Numbered from the stretch's first letter, positions 28,381-37,705 are shown. The stretch is DNA of 64,000 nt from an uncultured Psychroserpens sp. (GCA_947488655.1 CANKZZ010000003.1:248001-312000), one strand, 5' to 3'. A program made the numbers and translations. Notes: generated by a model from the letters alone, not told the origin.

Positions 28381-29001
28381 ATGGCACAATTGATAAAAAT
28401 TTACGAAGAAAATCCTAACCCTAAGGAGATTAAGAAAGTTGTAGACGTTTTAAAACGAGGCGGATTAGTAATTTATCCAACAGATACGGTTTATGGTTTA
28501 GGTTGTGATATAACCAATATTAAAGCATTAGAGAAAATTGCCAGAATAAAAGGGGTAAAGTTAGAGAAGTCTAATTTTTCATTTATTTGTGAAGATCTAA
28601 GTAATTTAAGCGATTACGTTAAACAAATAGATACTGCTACATTTAAAATTTTAAAAAGAGCGTTACCAGGACCTTATACTTTTATACTTCCTGGTTCTAA
28701 AAGTTTGCCTCATCCCTTTAAAAAACGTAAAACAGTTGGTATTCGTGTGCCAGATAATGCTATTACTATAGAGATTGTTAAGCAACTTGGTAACCCATTA
28801 GTATCAACATCTATTCGTGATGAAGATGTTGTAGTAGAATATACTACAGATCCAGAACTCATTCTCGAAAAATGGGATAATCTCGTTGATATTGTAATTG
28901 ATGCTGGTTATGGTGGTAACGAAGCCTCAACGGTAATTGATTTATCTGAGGATGAACCTGTGGTTATTAGAGAAGGTAAGGGTAGTTTAGAGATATTTTA
29001 A
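28381..29001 (+). CDS. YciO/Sua5/YrdC-family L-threonylcarbamoyladenylate synthase-like protein
   Basis: 206 residues. The YrdC-fold nucleotide-binding motif GGLVIYPTDTVYGLGCD is present, with KGVKLEKSNFSFICEDL and GPYTFILPGSK further on. The family makes threonylcarbamoyl-AMP for the t6A37 modification of tRNA. The phrase KGxKxEKSNFSFIC resembles the YciO branch, whose activity in t6A synthesis is weak or uncertain, so the paralogue assignment is not settled. Divergent from the esterase and convergent with the OmpA lipoprotein across a terminator. Confidence 0.88.
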   Translation: MAQLIKIYEENPNPKEIKKVVDVLKRGGLVIYPTDTVYGLGCDITNIKALEKIARIKGVKLEKSNFSFICEDLSNLSDYVKQIDTATFKILKRALPGPYTFILPGSKSLPHPFKKRKTVGIRVPDNAITIEIVKQLGNPLVSTSIRDEDVVVEYTTDPELILEKWDNLVDIVIDAGYGGNEASTVIDLSEDEPVVIREGKGSLEIF

Positions 29002-29035
29002 TTCGCTATTGACTCTTATCATTAGGATATAAAAA

Positions 29036-29066
29036 AAAGCTCAATCGTTAGATTGAGCTTTTTAAT
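29036..29066. terminator. Bidirectional intrinsic terminator
   Basis: AAAGCTCAATC, loop gtta, GATTGAGCTTT, with A-runs before and T-runs after, between convergent genes ending at 29001 and 29087. Confidence 0.85.
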
Positions 29067-29086
29067 TTTATAAGATTTCTTAAGGA

Positions 29087-29944
29087 TTATTTTCCTTCAG
29101 ATAAAGCTTTCATTTCAGTTTCAACCATTTCATAAAATTGGTCAATCTTAGGAAGCACTACAATACGAGTACGTCTATTTTTTGCTTTATTATCTGCAGT
29201 ATCATTTTCTACTAATGGTACGTGGTAACTACGACCAGCAGCAATTAATTGTTGTGGGTTAACTTCAAGTTCTTCTAAAACTCTTACAACAGATGTTGCA
29301 CGTTTAACACTTAAATCCCAGTTATCAACTAAAACACCTTTAGAGTAAGGTACATTATCTGTATGAGACTCTACCATAGCTTCAAAGTTTGGTTTGCTAT
29401 TAATTACTTTAGCAACTTTAGCTAAAACTTCTTTTGCTCTACTCGTTACATTGTAGCTACCAGATTGAAATAATAATTTATCTGCAATAGAAATAAATAC
29501 CACACCTTTTTCTACGTTAACTTCAATATCTGGATCGCTAATACCAACTGCCTTCTTTAAGCTAGATACAATTGCTAATGTTACACTATCCTTTTTTGTT
29601 AACGCATCTTGTAATCTTGTAATTTTTAAATCTCTTTCTTTTAAGCTTTCTAGAGATTTTTCTAAGTTCTCAGCACCTTTTTGCGTTAAAGTTGTTAAGT
29701 TACCTTTTGTATCAATTAAATCTTGATTGGTTTTACGTAAATCAGCCAATTGATCTTTCATAGTTTCAACACGTGCCATTGCTGCAGCTTTATCAGATAG
29801 ACAGCTGTTTAATTTTACGGTTGCAGAGTTTAATAAATCTTGTGTTTCCTTCTGTTTAGTCTCTAGTGCCATAAATTCTTTCTTAGACACGCATGAGGTC
29901 AATATCAACATTCCAGCAACACTTAATAGCATTAATTTTTTCAT
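29087..29944 (-). CDS. OmpA-family peptidoglycan-binding lipoprotein
   Basis: 285 residues. The lipoprotein signal ends in LTSC (C18). A long coiled-coil region (about 25-125, heptad-like, rich in K, E and L) is followed by the OmpA/MotB domain. That domain carries VESHTDNVPYSKG, NWDLSVKRATSVVRVL and NRRTRIVVLPK, the residues that contact peptidoglycan diaminopimelate in the family. It probably links the outer membrane to the cell wall. It has a TAnnTTTG -7 match upstream (30001-30008). Confidence 0.92.
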   Translation of the reverse strand: MKKLMLLSVAGMLILTSCVSKKEFMALETKQKETQDLLNSATVKLNSCLSDKAAAMARVETMKDQLADLRKTNQDLIDTKGNLTTLTQKGAENLEKSLESLKERDLKITRLQDALTKKDSVTLAIVSSLKKAVGISDPDIEVNVEKGVVFISIADKLLFQSGSYNVTSRAKEVLAKVAKVINSKPNFEAMVESHTDNVPYSKGVLVDNWDLSVKRATSVVRVLEELEVNPQQLIAAGRSYHVPLVENDTADNKAKNRRTRIVVLPKIDQFYEMVETEMKALSEGK

Positions 29945-30000
29945 AATTGTTTTTAAAAAATTAGTTATAAATTTTTATTTGTTCATTTCTAAGAACACAT

Positions 30001-30008
30001 CAAAATTA
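30001..30008 (-). promoter_or_regulatory. Candidate -7 element TAATTTTG
   Basis: Reads TAATTTTG on the minus strand, 57 bp upstream of the OmpA lipoprotein start. No matching TTG at -33 was seen. Confidence 0.3.
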
Positions 30009-30067
30009 GAGAAAACTCTAGTTCCTTTTAATCTATTTAACTAAAATTTTAACACATTTACTAACAA

Positions 30068-31048
30068 TTAGTAGATACGACGGTTCTTAATAAAATATGA
30101 CCACACAATAGAAGTGGTTTGATAATAGTTTTTTTTCTTCGGAAGTTGCTTACGCTCAGTAATAAGCCTTGGTAATTGTCCGTAAAAGCTAAAGTGCGCT
30201 CTTAAAACTGCAAGAAAATGAGCAAATTTAAGGGTGAATAAAAATTTTAAACCAGCAATCCCATCAAGTACAAGCCTAACAAAGATGATGCTAAAAAGTA
30301 AACCGCTCGTGTTTTTTGTAATTGTAAATAGGCTATTTCTAAAATTTAGATAAGTTTTTTTTGGATTAATTGCACTTAACGTAGCACCTCCAACATGGTA
30401 AACTGTTGATGCGCCAACGTATACAGTTTTAAAACCAGCATTGAAAGCGCGCCAGCATAAATCAATTTCTTCAAAGTGGGCAAAATACGTTTCATCAAAA
30501 CCCTGTAAAGTATTGAAGGCTGATTTTCTAATAAAAAAGCACGCTCCCGAAGCCCAAAAAATTGAAGTGGTGTCATTATATTGACCTTCATCTTTTTCTA
30601 AAGTATCAAAAATGCGACCTCTACAATAGGCATAACCATATTTATCGATAAAACCACCAGCAGCTCCAGCATATTCAAAGTAAGCTTTATTTTTATAGTC
30701 TAATATTTTAGGCTGTATAATCGTTGTACTGCTTTGCGTTTCAAACTCATTAATAATAGGTGTGAGCCAATTGAGAGTAACTTCTACATCGCTATTTAAT
30801 AAACAAAATATATCTGCATCTATATGTTTTAAGGCATCATTATATCCTTTAGCGTAGCCTCCATTTGTTGAATTTTTAATAATTTTTACCTCCGGAAATT
30901 GGCTCTGCACAATAGCTATAGAATTATCTGTAGAGGCATTGTCTGCCACATAGATATCTGCACCTTGAGAATGTTGTGTAACCGATGGTAAGAATTTTTG
31001 CAATAATTCTTGTCCGTTCCAGTTTAGTATAACGATTGCAGTTTTCAG
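30068..31048 (-). CDS. Family 2 glycosyltransferase, probably starting at a CTG codon
   Basis: 326 residues from the CTG at 31048 (311 from the TTG at 31003). GT2 motifs are the nucleotide-binding strand TAIVILNWNG, VADNASTDNS and the metal-binding region DIFCLLNSDVEV. Acceptor-side motifs FWASGACFFIRKSAF and ETYFAHFEEIDLCWRAF, and C-terminal membrane-associated helices, are also present. Such enzymes add sugars to polysaccharide or lipid carriers. Starting at TTG 31003 would remove the first beta strand and the LNWNG motif. The 15 codons upstream of it encode exactly these, with only CTG available after the in-frame TAA. A lost ATG or a sequencing error is the alternative. Confidence 0.85.
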   Translation of the reverse strand: MKTAIVILNWNGQELLQKFLPSVTQHSQGADIYVADNASTDNSIAIVQSQFPEVKIIKNSTNGGYAKGYNDALKHIDADIFCLLNSDVEVTLNWLTPIINEFETQSSTTIIQPKILDYKNKAYFEYAGAAGGFIDKYGYAYCRGRIFDTLEKDEGQYNDTTSIFWASGACFFIRKSAFNTLQGFDETYFAHFEEIDLCWRAFNAGFKTVYVGASTVYHVGGATLSAINPKKTYLNFRNSLFTITKNTSGLLFSIIFVRLVLDGIAGLKFLFTLKFAHFLAVLRAHFSFYGQLPRLITERKQLPKKKNYYQTTSIVWSYFIKNRRIY

Positions 31049-31122
31049 AAATGTGGTTTTTTAATCTATTTTAAGTTTGTCAAATTTATGTTGAAATTTT
31101 TTAATTTCACTCTTTTATCCAC

Positions 31123-31145
31123 TTAACTCAACCATCGTGAGTTAA
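31123..31145. repeat. 8-bp inverted repeat in the gap before the GT2 gene
   Basis: TTAACTCA, loop accatcg, TGAGTTAA. No T-run follows on either strand, so it is not a convincing terminator. It could be a protein-binding site upstream of the glycosyltransferase. Confidence 0.3.
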
Positions 31146-31235
31146 ATTTAATTAGTGCTATGTTTTTTGAATTGGTATTAAACTATGTAGAATTTCTATG
31201 TTGATGTAGTAATACTATAGTATGCACTACTTTAT

Positions 31236-31853
31236 TTATTTAGTTAGCCAAGACTCAATAGTATTAAAATCTACTTTTATTTCCTCAAAGTCTTTATAAA
31301 GGTTTTCAGCAATATCTAATAATTCTTTTTTTAAGTACTCATCTGTTATTTGAATATCATTATTATGTATTAAATCAATAATACATTTAGAATGAGACTC
31401 TAGAGGTTTAGGTGTCTTTTTTAGAATATCATAATATATTTTACCATTGTATTTGCTCAATACTAGAGAATCTGCGATGTATTGTTGGGTTCTGTCAATC
31501 AGTAATTTATCGGTAATAGTATGGATGTTTTTATATTTATAGTAGGCTTTAAGTTTTAATTTCACACTGTTAAATGAAGCTTCACTTAAGTTGGCTAAAT
31601 TTTCTAGATAAGCATATCTAAGCACGTTATCGATAAGATCATCAAAAATTAAATTTGCGTTTATTTTAATGGCGATTTGCCTATCACTTAAATCTATTAT
31701 GTTGTTTTGTTTTTTATAATAATCAATTATTGATTTAGGGTAATCGTCTGCCTCAAATTCGTAAGAATAACTTTTATAAGATATTGTAACATTGCTCTGT
31801 GACGTACAGATGTTAACATATAAAAAGGTTATAATTAAAAATATCTTATTCAT
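31236..31853 (-). CDS. Secreted protein of unknown function
   Basis: 205 residues with a signal peptide (MNKIFLIITFLYVNICTSQ). The mature part is alpha-helical and rich in K, D, Y and I, with no motif recognised (YYKKQNNIIDLSDRQIAIKINANL, YADSLVLSKYNGKIYYDILKK). The base composition is even lower in G+C than its neighbours. It stands alone, with gaps of about 130-190 bp on each side. No function is proposed. Confidence 0.6.
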   Translation of the reverse strand: MNKIFLIITFLYVNICTSQSNVTISYKSYSYEFEADDYPKSIIDYYKKQNNIIDLSDRQIAIKINANLIFDDLIDNVLRYAYLENLANLSEASFNSVKLKLKAYYKYKNIHTITDKLLIDRTQQYIADSLVLSKYNGKIYYDILKKTPKPLESHSKCIIDLIHNNDIQITDEYLKKELLDIAENLYKDFEEIKVDFNTIESWLTK

Positions 31854-31987
31854 ATAAATCGTTTGGGTCTATTAATTTTGAGGATTAAACTTATATCAAA
31901 TAACCAATAATCTAAAATTAACATCATTAAAATATGTATGTTACCAGTAGATAAAAGATGTAATTAAATAAATAAAAGTGATATCGT

Positions 31988-32680
31988 TTATTTGTAAGTT
32001 ATTAAAATATCTGCTATGTTTTTTAAGTTAGGTTCTGCTATTTCGGTATTAGGAGCTAACGGAAAAAGTTGTTGACCAGGTCTACTCACAAAAGCAGCTC
32101 TCCAACCAGCCCAAAGGGCACCTGCAACATCCCAACCATGAGCAGCAATTAGCATACACTCCTCGGGTTTTACATTTAATTTATTGGCTGCCCAGTTATA
32201 AGTATCGGTAAAAGGTTTAAACTTACCTACGTCTTCTATACTTAATATTTGGTCAAAAAGTTGAGTTAATCCAGCGTTTTTAAATTGCGTGTTAACACCT
32301 TCGTTAGATGAATTTGTAAGCGAGACTAATGTATAACCAGCTTGTTTTAGCTGTTTTAAAGCGTCTTTTACTTCTGGATGCGTTGGTAAATCTCGTAACC
32401 CACTAATGACAATACTACGAGCTTTTCCTTCGGAAATATGAATATTATGATTAGCTGCAACCATTTGAAGAGCAGCTGCTCCAATATGACCAAAAGGTTC
32501 ATAACGTTGACTTGCCGAAACTACTAATGAGTATTGTAACATTGTAGTAAACCACAAGGGTAGTAAATCTTTGTTACCGTCTAAAGCAACTTCAACTTGT
32601 GATTTTATCGTTGTAAGATCTAAAAGCGTTTCATTAACATCAAAAAATAATACTTTGGGTCTAATTTTTGGTTCCATCAT
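31988..32680 (-). CDS. Haloacid dehalogenase type II family hydrolase
   Basis: 230 residues. The HAD nucleophile motif appears as LFFDVNETLLDL near residue 12, followed by the cap region SQRYEPFGHIGAAALQ. Motif II is LVSLTNSS, and later motifs are EDVGKFKPFTDTYNWAA and MLIAAHGWDVAGALWAGWRAAFVSR. The latter is characteristic of L-2-haloacid dehalogenases, which replace the halogen of 2-haloalkanoates by hydroxyl. Many family members act on other small substrates. The ATG at 32680 follows a TTG at 32683 and was preferred. It overlaps the upstream esterase gene by 20 bp. A CTTCGGAA copy lies at 32428-32435. Confidence 0.87.
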   Translation of the reverse strand: MMEPKIRPKVLFFDVNETLLDLTTIKSQVEVALDGNKDLLPLWFTTMLQYSLVVSASQRYEPFGHIGAAALQMVAANHNIHISEGKARSIVISGLRDLPTHPEVKDALKQLKQAGYTLVSLTNSSNEGVNTQFKNAGLTQLFDQILSIEDVGKFKPFTDTYNWAANKLNVKPEECMLIAAHGWDVAGALWAGWRAAFVSRPGQQLFPLAPNTEIAEPNLKNIADILITYK

Positions 32681-33530
32681 CAAATATCATAGTAATAATT
32701 TCATTAAATTCTTTTTTCCAAAACTTGTCGTTATGTTTACCTTCAAATTCTTTCACTTCTATTTTTGAATTTGACGCTAAGTACTTAGATGTTAAAAACT
32801 CAACATCTTCTTTAAGAAAGAACTCTTCAGTAGCATATCTATAATATAAGTTTGGGTATTGTTTGTCTAATTTCCAAATAGTTTTAGATGTAATATCACC
32901 ACCAAATGGCGAAAAGCAAATATAAGTTCCTATTAAGTCAGGTTTAATATTTAATAAGCTTAATCCAAATCCAGCACCATTAGATACTCCATAAAAATAC
33001 CTATCATTTCGAGTTGGTGTTTGGTTAAGTTTTTTTTCTACATGTTGAATTAATTCTTCACTAAAATACGTTAAATGACTTTTAAAGGTATTCTCTAGGT
33101 GTGGATACATGTTATCATCTGGGAAGTCTTGATTTACATATTCAAAATATCTATAAGTTAGATTATGTGGTTCTCCATTACCAATGGTCATGCTTGTGCT
33201 ATCTGCCACTTTGCCATTTGCAAAACTGGCAACTAAAATTAAAGGTTTAATTATTTTATGGTCTATTAAAGAATCTAATACGATTTTTTTATGAGTTAAA
33301 TCGCTATTTCCGTCGGTAGCATAAATAATAGGATAGTTGTTTTGAGTCGTAAATCCTTTTGGTAAATACACGTTGTGCTTTCTGTATTGGCCTAAACTAG
33401 TACTGTAGAGAGAATCTGTTAGAAACATAGATTTGGAAAGCGGAGTTGACTTTTTAGTATCGCATGAGTGTATTGATAATCCTAAAATTCCAAATAAAAA
33501 AAATATAATTATAATTCGCATTCTATACAT
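32661..33530 (-). CDS. Esterase-D/PF00756-like alpha/beta hydrolase, lipoprotein
   Basis: 289 residues. The N-terminus MYRMRIIIIFFLFGILGLSIHSC gives a lipoprotein signal with the lipidated cysteine in SIHSC. The catalytic pattern of putative esterases is visible as YFYGVSNGAGFGLSLL (GxSxG) and a late histidine in EFEGKHNDKFWKKE, with IIYATDGNSDLTHKK at the oxyanion side. It is probably an envelope esterase of the family that includes enterochelin esterase. The native substrate is unknown. It overlaps the downstream HAD gene, so the two are likely co-expressed. Confidence 0.8.
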   Translation of the reverse strand: MYRMRIIIIFFLFGILGLSIHSCDTKKSTPLSKSMFLTDSLYSTSLGQYRKHNVYLPKGFTTQNNYPIIYATDGNSDLTHKKIVLDSLIDHKIIKPLILVASFANGKVADSTSMTIGNGEPHNLTYRYFEYVNQDFPDDNMYPHLENTFKSHLTYFSEELIQHVEKKLNQTPTRNDRYFYGVSNGAGFGLSLLNIKPDLIGTYICFSPFGGDITSKTIWKLDKQYPNLYYRYATEEFFLKEDVEFLTSKYLASNSKIEVKEFEGKHNDKFWKKEFNEIITMIFDDGTKN

Positions 33531-33685
33531 TTTAAGTATTACCTAAAGTACTTGGTTTAAATCTATAAAATAAAAATTGTAATCTATTTCTTCAAACCAA
33601 AAGTTTTGTTTTCTTCTCGGTTTTACAATTTACATTAATAAGCCAAAATCTCGTAACTATATAAGATTTATCTCAGGTAGATTTA

Positions 33686-34309
33686 TTAATCATTAATATC
33701 ATCTAACAATTTTTTAATGGTAATAATATATTTTCCGTAGAGATTATTAGTCCACCAATTGGTAACATAAACAATGAGAATAGCAATAATTAAATAGCTA
33801 ATTATATATATTATCAAACTTGTAGAACTCATACTAAACGTAAGGAAATTATAAAGTAAAGAATTGTTGAAACTATCTTTTCCCGTATACGCAATGAATG
33901 CTAAAAGTGGTAATAATAAGCTTCCTGAAACTATTGCAGTTTTGTAAACCTCTAAAGTTAAATTGAGCTCATATATCGTATTTAAAAGATACTCTTTAGA
34001 GCTTGTATCTATATCTAACGTGCGTTTAAGAAACGTATACATTTTTAATAAGTAGACGATAGTTATTAACGTAATGATAAACAATATCACAAAATATAGC
34101 CCTTTGGCAATGTCATTCATTTTATAAATACTAGGGAATAAAAAGAAAAATAAGAATATAATGACTTGTGTTAAAATTTCAGTTTTTAAGTTTCGTCTAA
34201 CTTTTTGTAATGGTAATTGTGTTGTTTTTAAATCTTTAATATGCTGCGGAATTATTTGATCATTCATAATCTCATTATCCATCTTGTTTTTTATATCATC
34301 AAAATTCAT
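33686..34309 (-). CDS. Multi-pass membrane protein, possible partner of the ECF sigma factor
   Basis: 207 residues. A charged cytoplasmic N-terminus of about 45 residues (MNFDDIKNKMDNEIMNDQIIPQ) is followed by about four membrane helices near 47-63, 72-90, 122-142 and 158-180. No enzyme motif. Its start overlaps the sigma-factor stop by 11 bp, a sign of coupled translation. In Bacteroidota, small membrane proteins encoded directly after an ECF sigma gene are often anti-sigma factors or co-regulators, so that role is a reasonable inference. No zinc-binding anti-sigma motif is visible. Confidence 0.7.
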   Translation of the reverse strand: MNFDDIKNKMDNEIMNDQIIPQHIKDLKTTQLPLQKVRRNLKTEILTQVIIFLFFFLFPSIYKMNDIAKGLYFVILFIITLITIVYLLKMYTFLKRTLDIDTSSKEYLLNTIYELNLTLEVYKTAIVSGSLLLPLLAFIAYTGKDSFNNSLLYNFLTFSMSSTSLIIYIISYLIIAILIVYVTNWWTNNLYGKYIITIKKLLDDIND

Positions 34310-34802
34310 AACCTTGCTTTTTTATAATGTCTTGTAATTTAATTTTCGTTCTATTTACTTTAACACGAACGTTAGCCTCAGTAAGACCTAGATTAATAGC
34401 TATTTCTTTACCTGTAAAACCTTCTATGTATTGAAGGATAAGCGCTTTTTCGATTTTATTTAATTGCTTTACCGCTTTATAAAAATGAGCTAACTGTTGG
34501 TCTTTTTCATTATTATAACCTTCACATGCAGTGGGCTCAATCTTTATGGAAGCATATTTATCTGGTTTGCGTTTTTCTTTTTTAAAAAAAACAATTGCAG
34601 TATTTAATGCGACTCTATACATCCAAGAAGTAAACTCACTATCTCCTTTAAAAGAATTTAAAGATTTCCATAGTTGAAATATAATTTCTTGAAACAAATC
34701 CTGTTGGTCTTCAAGTTTGTCAAAATACATTCTAGAAACTTTGTATAAAATACCTTTATGCTGATTGATTTTTTCTAAAAACTGCTGTTCAGTTATTTTC
34801 AT
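34299..34802 (-). CDS. ECF-type RNA polymerase sigma factor
   Basis: 167 residues. Region 2 reads DQQDLFQEIIFQLWKSLNSFKGDSEFTSWMYRVALNTAI, and region 4 is a helix-turn-helix in FTGKEIAINLGLTEANVRVKVNRTKIKLQ, the standard layout for extracytoplasmic-function sigma factors. No region 1 or 3, and the length matches. The ATG at 34802 was preferred over the preceding TTG. It lies between a TraB/GumN-like protein (8 bp upstream) and a four-helix membrane protein (overlapping), forming a compact operon. Its regulon cannot be told from the window. Confidence 0.92.
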   Translation of the reverse strand: MKITEQQFLEKINQHKGILYKVSRMYFDKLEDQQDLFQEIIFQLWKSLNSFKGDSEFTSWMYRVALNTAIVFFKKEKRKPDKYASIKIEPTACEGYNNEKDQQLAHFYKAVKQLNKIEKALILQYIEGFTGKEIAINLGLTEANVRVKVNRTKIKLQDIIKKQGYEF

Positions 34803-34810
34803 CAATTGTG

Positions 34811-35677
34811 TTATTTGATAACAGGTGTTACTTTAAATCCTTTTTGTCTTAATAAATGGATTAGACCATACTCTTTTACTAAATGTCCAGCGCCTACAGC
34901 AAATAAATTACTTCTATTTGTCATCATGGTTGGGATTTGTTCAACCCAATTGGCATTTCTATCTATCTGCATTAATTGTGTTGCATTCTCATTCATATAT
35001 AACTCTTTTGTAATTAAGTTCACTGCTTTATCAATATCTTCATTATTATAAGCAATAATAGCTTCGTTAAAATCCTTTTTATAAGATTCAAAGAGCATAA
35101 TTTGTTTTAGGGCAAACTCTGTTGGATAAGCATTTTCTAATGTTTTAATTTGTTCTGCTGCTTTCTCTAACGCAAATATCGGTTTTTCGTACCTAGCTGC
35201 TATTAAGGTAATTTCATTTTCTAGATATTTAAGATTAGTGCATGGTAACATTTTAGCAGCCATAATTGAATTTAAAATAGATAAACCGTAAGCATCATAG
35301 TTGATTAACTTAACTCCAGTAACCTTAGTAACTAAACTATCTAATTTTTTAAATTCAATATCAGATAATTCATCTGATATTTTTTTTGGGTTACTCATTG
35401 CCTTTTGCAGTTCTTGCATTTCGTTAGGGTCTGATAGGTTTATTTCTAAAACCAAAGCATCAACACGTTGAAGTACTTCTTTTACTTTTTTAGGTATACT
35501 AAAGTCTTCTTCGCACATAATGTGCAATGTTCCAAATAAATATGATGGTTCTTTAATATCTGCATGTTCTATCTTCCATAAAACAGAATTATCTAGTTTT
35601 ACTTCTTGTTGAGCATGTAAAGAATTAATAGATATGGCTAATGTAACGACTACGATGATAAATTTTAAATATCTCAT
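34811..35677 (-). CDS. TraB/GumN-family protein, secreted
   Basis: 288 residues with a signal peptide (MRYLKFIIVVVTLAISINSLHAQ). The family signature is complete: SYLFGTLHIMCEED near residue 45, EINLSDP near 75, and the C-terminal AVGAGHLVKEYGLIHLLRQKGF with its GxxH. These residues correspond to the conserved GTxH and GxxH of the TraB/PrgY/GumN family, in which some members are metalloproteases. It is the first gene of an operon with the ECF sigma factor. That placement suggests that it is a periplasmic sensor, effector or inhibitor in the same pathway, which is an inference. Confidence 0.85.
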   Translation of the reverse strand: MRYLKFIIVVVTLAISINSLHAQQEVKLDNSVLWKIEHADIKEPSYLFGTLHIMCEEDFSIPKKVKEVLQRVDALVLEINLSDPNEMQELQKAMSNPKKISDELSDIEFKKLDSLVTKVTGVKLINYDAYGLSILNSIMAAKMLPCTNLKYLENEITLIAARYEKPIFALEKAAEQIKTLENAYPTEFALKQIMLFESYKKDFNEAIIAYNNEDIDKAVNLITKELYMNENATQLMQIDRNANWVEQIPTMMTNRSNLFAVGAGHLVKEYGLIHLLRQKGFKVTPVIK

Positions 35678-35912
35678 TTTAATGTTTTTTAGAATTCGCT
35701 CGGTAAGTATGGGAATCTAAAATTTGTTACAAAAAAAAATAAAAATATTTTTTAAATGCAGAAATATAGGGAAGCGAAGCATTGTTTTAACTCATCACTT
35801 TAGTTATAACGAGTTTTAAAAAGTTGAAGAACTAGAGAGATTTAAAAGAGTAATTTACGAAAATTAGAGCTAGGGAAAAGTAAATTATTGGCAATTAGTT
35901 GTTTTAGTAATT

Positions 35913-36698
35913 TTAATTAATAGATGCATTTATGAGCTCAATGATTTCATTTATTCTTTTAACTAATGCGTCAGATTGTAGATTGGCAGATGTATTGTAG
36001 GTAATTGCGCTAGAAGCCATTGATTCTAGATTTTTATTAGAAAGTATTTCTTCTATAGGCGAGCTTAGTTGTGATTTTCCAATTTCTTTTTTGTAATCCT
36101 GTTGGCTTTTGTCTAAAAGCCAATTATGGTTAAGATCATTCATAAAACTATTAACAATATCTCTACCTAGTCCTAAATCCATAATAGCTTCTTCTAATCT
36201 ATGATTTGCTATATCAGACCAAACAATCTCTATCTCTCTTAAAGCTACTACATCAGACGACCAATTAGAGAGTATACGTTTTAATTTTCCATCTTTAATT
36301 AATCTTAAATTTCCAGAGTTTATCAAATCATTTTCAACAGGATCAAATGTAGGGTCATTTCCTATTTGTGCAATGTCTTTAATAATACTATCAAAAACTG
36401 CATTTTTGGGCTCATCAAACGCTTTTAATATTTGAAATCCAGAATTGATGACATTAGTCCTGGTTAACATTTTTTCTTCTAATTGGCTCAAGTTAGATAG
36501 GTAATCTTCTTTTAATTGGATTAGTACAAGTTGTTCTTTGATACCGTTTTTTCTGTTCTCGTTCCAGTTATTAATTTGTAATGCTATTAAGATACCTATA
36601 ACGACGAGAAAAATTTCACCAATGGCGTATTTAATATACTTTCTAGTCTTACCTTCTATAAGTAAGTTTTGTCTAATTTTTCTATAAAATTTTATCAT
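35913..36698 (-). CDS. DUF6090-family membrane protein
   Basis: 261 residues. The N-terminus MIKFYRKIRQNLLIEGKT and the following KYAIGEIFLVVIGILIALQINNWNENRK (one membrane helix) are the hallmark of the flavobacterial DUF6090 family. The rest is a helical, probably coiled-coil periplasmic region. The function is unknown in the literature I can recall. It is monocistronic. Gaps of about 235-240 bp on both sides hold no gene. Confidence 0.75.
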   Translation of the reverse strand: MIKFYRKIRQNLLIEGKTRKYIKYAIGEIFLVVIGILIALQINNWNENRKNGIKEQLVLIQLKEDYLSNLSQLEEKMLTRTNVINSGFQILKAFDEPKNAVFDSIIKDIAQIGNDPTFDPVENDLINSGNLRLIKDGKLKRILSNWSSDVVALREIEIVWSDIANHRLEEAIMDLGLGRDIVNSFMNDLNHNWLLDKSQQDYKKEIGKSQLSSPIEEILSNKNLESMASSAITYNTSANLQSDALVKRINEIIELINASIN

Positions 36699-36939
36699 TG
36701 GTTAGCTATAATGTGTATTAATATATTTGATTACAGTTAGTTATATAGTTAAACAACTAATTTAGTAAAAGAAAATTTATCAGAAGTATATCTTTAGAAC
36801 TTTACAATTAAACTAGAACCTTACTATTAATAATACACGTTACTATTTAAAAGGCTATCTCAAAAAATATGAGTCTCAGTATTAAATCGAAAATTCTCAA
36901 TATAGTATAGCGTAATAATGAAACTATATTTTGACAGAA

Positions 36940-37446
36940 TTATTTAGGCTCAACATCTCTCAAAATTATATCTTGTACTTCATTAATCTCTGCACTGTGA
37001 AGTATTGAAATATCACCTGTACTTTCAAATATTACTGCCTGAACCTCTGATAGTTTATGTACGTTAGCTTCTCTCAATTTAGCCATCAAATCGCTTACTC
37101 CAACATTACATTTTTTCAAGTTATCATAAAAGATTTCACCATCTTTCATTAAAAACTGTGGTTTGTTAGTAAAAAGCTTTTTAAACAAATCATTTTTTCT
37201 AACTAGAAACGAAAATAAGGTTTGAAAACCTATAACGCAAAATAGCGCTAATGTACCTTTTAAAATTCCTTGGTCTTTGTTTATAACTATTGACGCTAAT
37301 ATTGAGCCAACTGCAATAGTTGAAGCAAAATCAAAGCTTGACATTTTTGCAAATGTTCTTAACCCAAATATTCTGGTGATAACCATAATGGCAGAAAAAA
37401 TACCAAGGACTGAAATAATTACTAAAATGGCAGTTTCTAGATTCAT
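36940..37446 (-). CDS. DUF421 (YetF-like) membrane protein
   Basis: 168 residues. Three N-terminal membrane helices (about 5-24, 38-58 and 64-84) are followed by a cytoplasmic domain containing FLMKDGEIFYDNLKKCNVGVSDLMAKLREANVHKLSEVQAVIFESTGDISIL, the DUF421/YetF pattern. The family function is not established. The ATG at 37446 starts the first helix. It stands alone on this strand. Confidence 0.88.
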   Translation of the reverse strand: MNLETAILVIISVLGIFSAIMVITRIFGLRTFAKMSSFDFASTIAVGSILASIVINKDQGILKGTLALFCVIGFQTLFSFLVRKNDLFKKLFTNKPQFLMKDGEIFYDNLKKCNVGVSDLMAKLREANVHKLSEVQAVIFESTGDISILHSAEINEVQDIILRDVEPK

Positions 37447-37688
37447 AATTTTTATTTTAAATTTTAGTAAAGTTACATGTTTAAAAACCTTATTATAGTT
37501 TTTTTAGTCTTGAAGATTGCACAAGAGTATCATCAATTATAATTTTGTGCGCATATTTAAAATTAGTAATTATTACTTATATAATAGTTAGCGCTCTGCT
37601 TTAACAATTAAACTAAGTGGTTTTTTTAAGTAATTTTTGTTATAAATCTATTTTGTAAATTTTTAATAGAAATTGTCAGGTTTGGCCA

Positions 37689-37705
37689 ATTTCGCTTTGC
37701 GAAAT
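37689..37705. repeat. Small hairpin ATTTCGCTTTGCGAAAT
   Basis: A 7-bp stem ATTTCGC / GCGAAAT around the loop TTT, 18 bp beyond the stop of the HsdR_N-like gene (37723). It may be a weak terminator for that minus-strand gene, but no T-run follows it. Confidence 0.4.
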
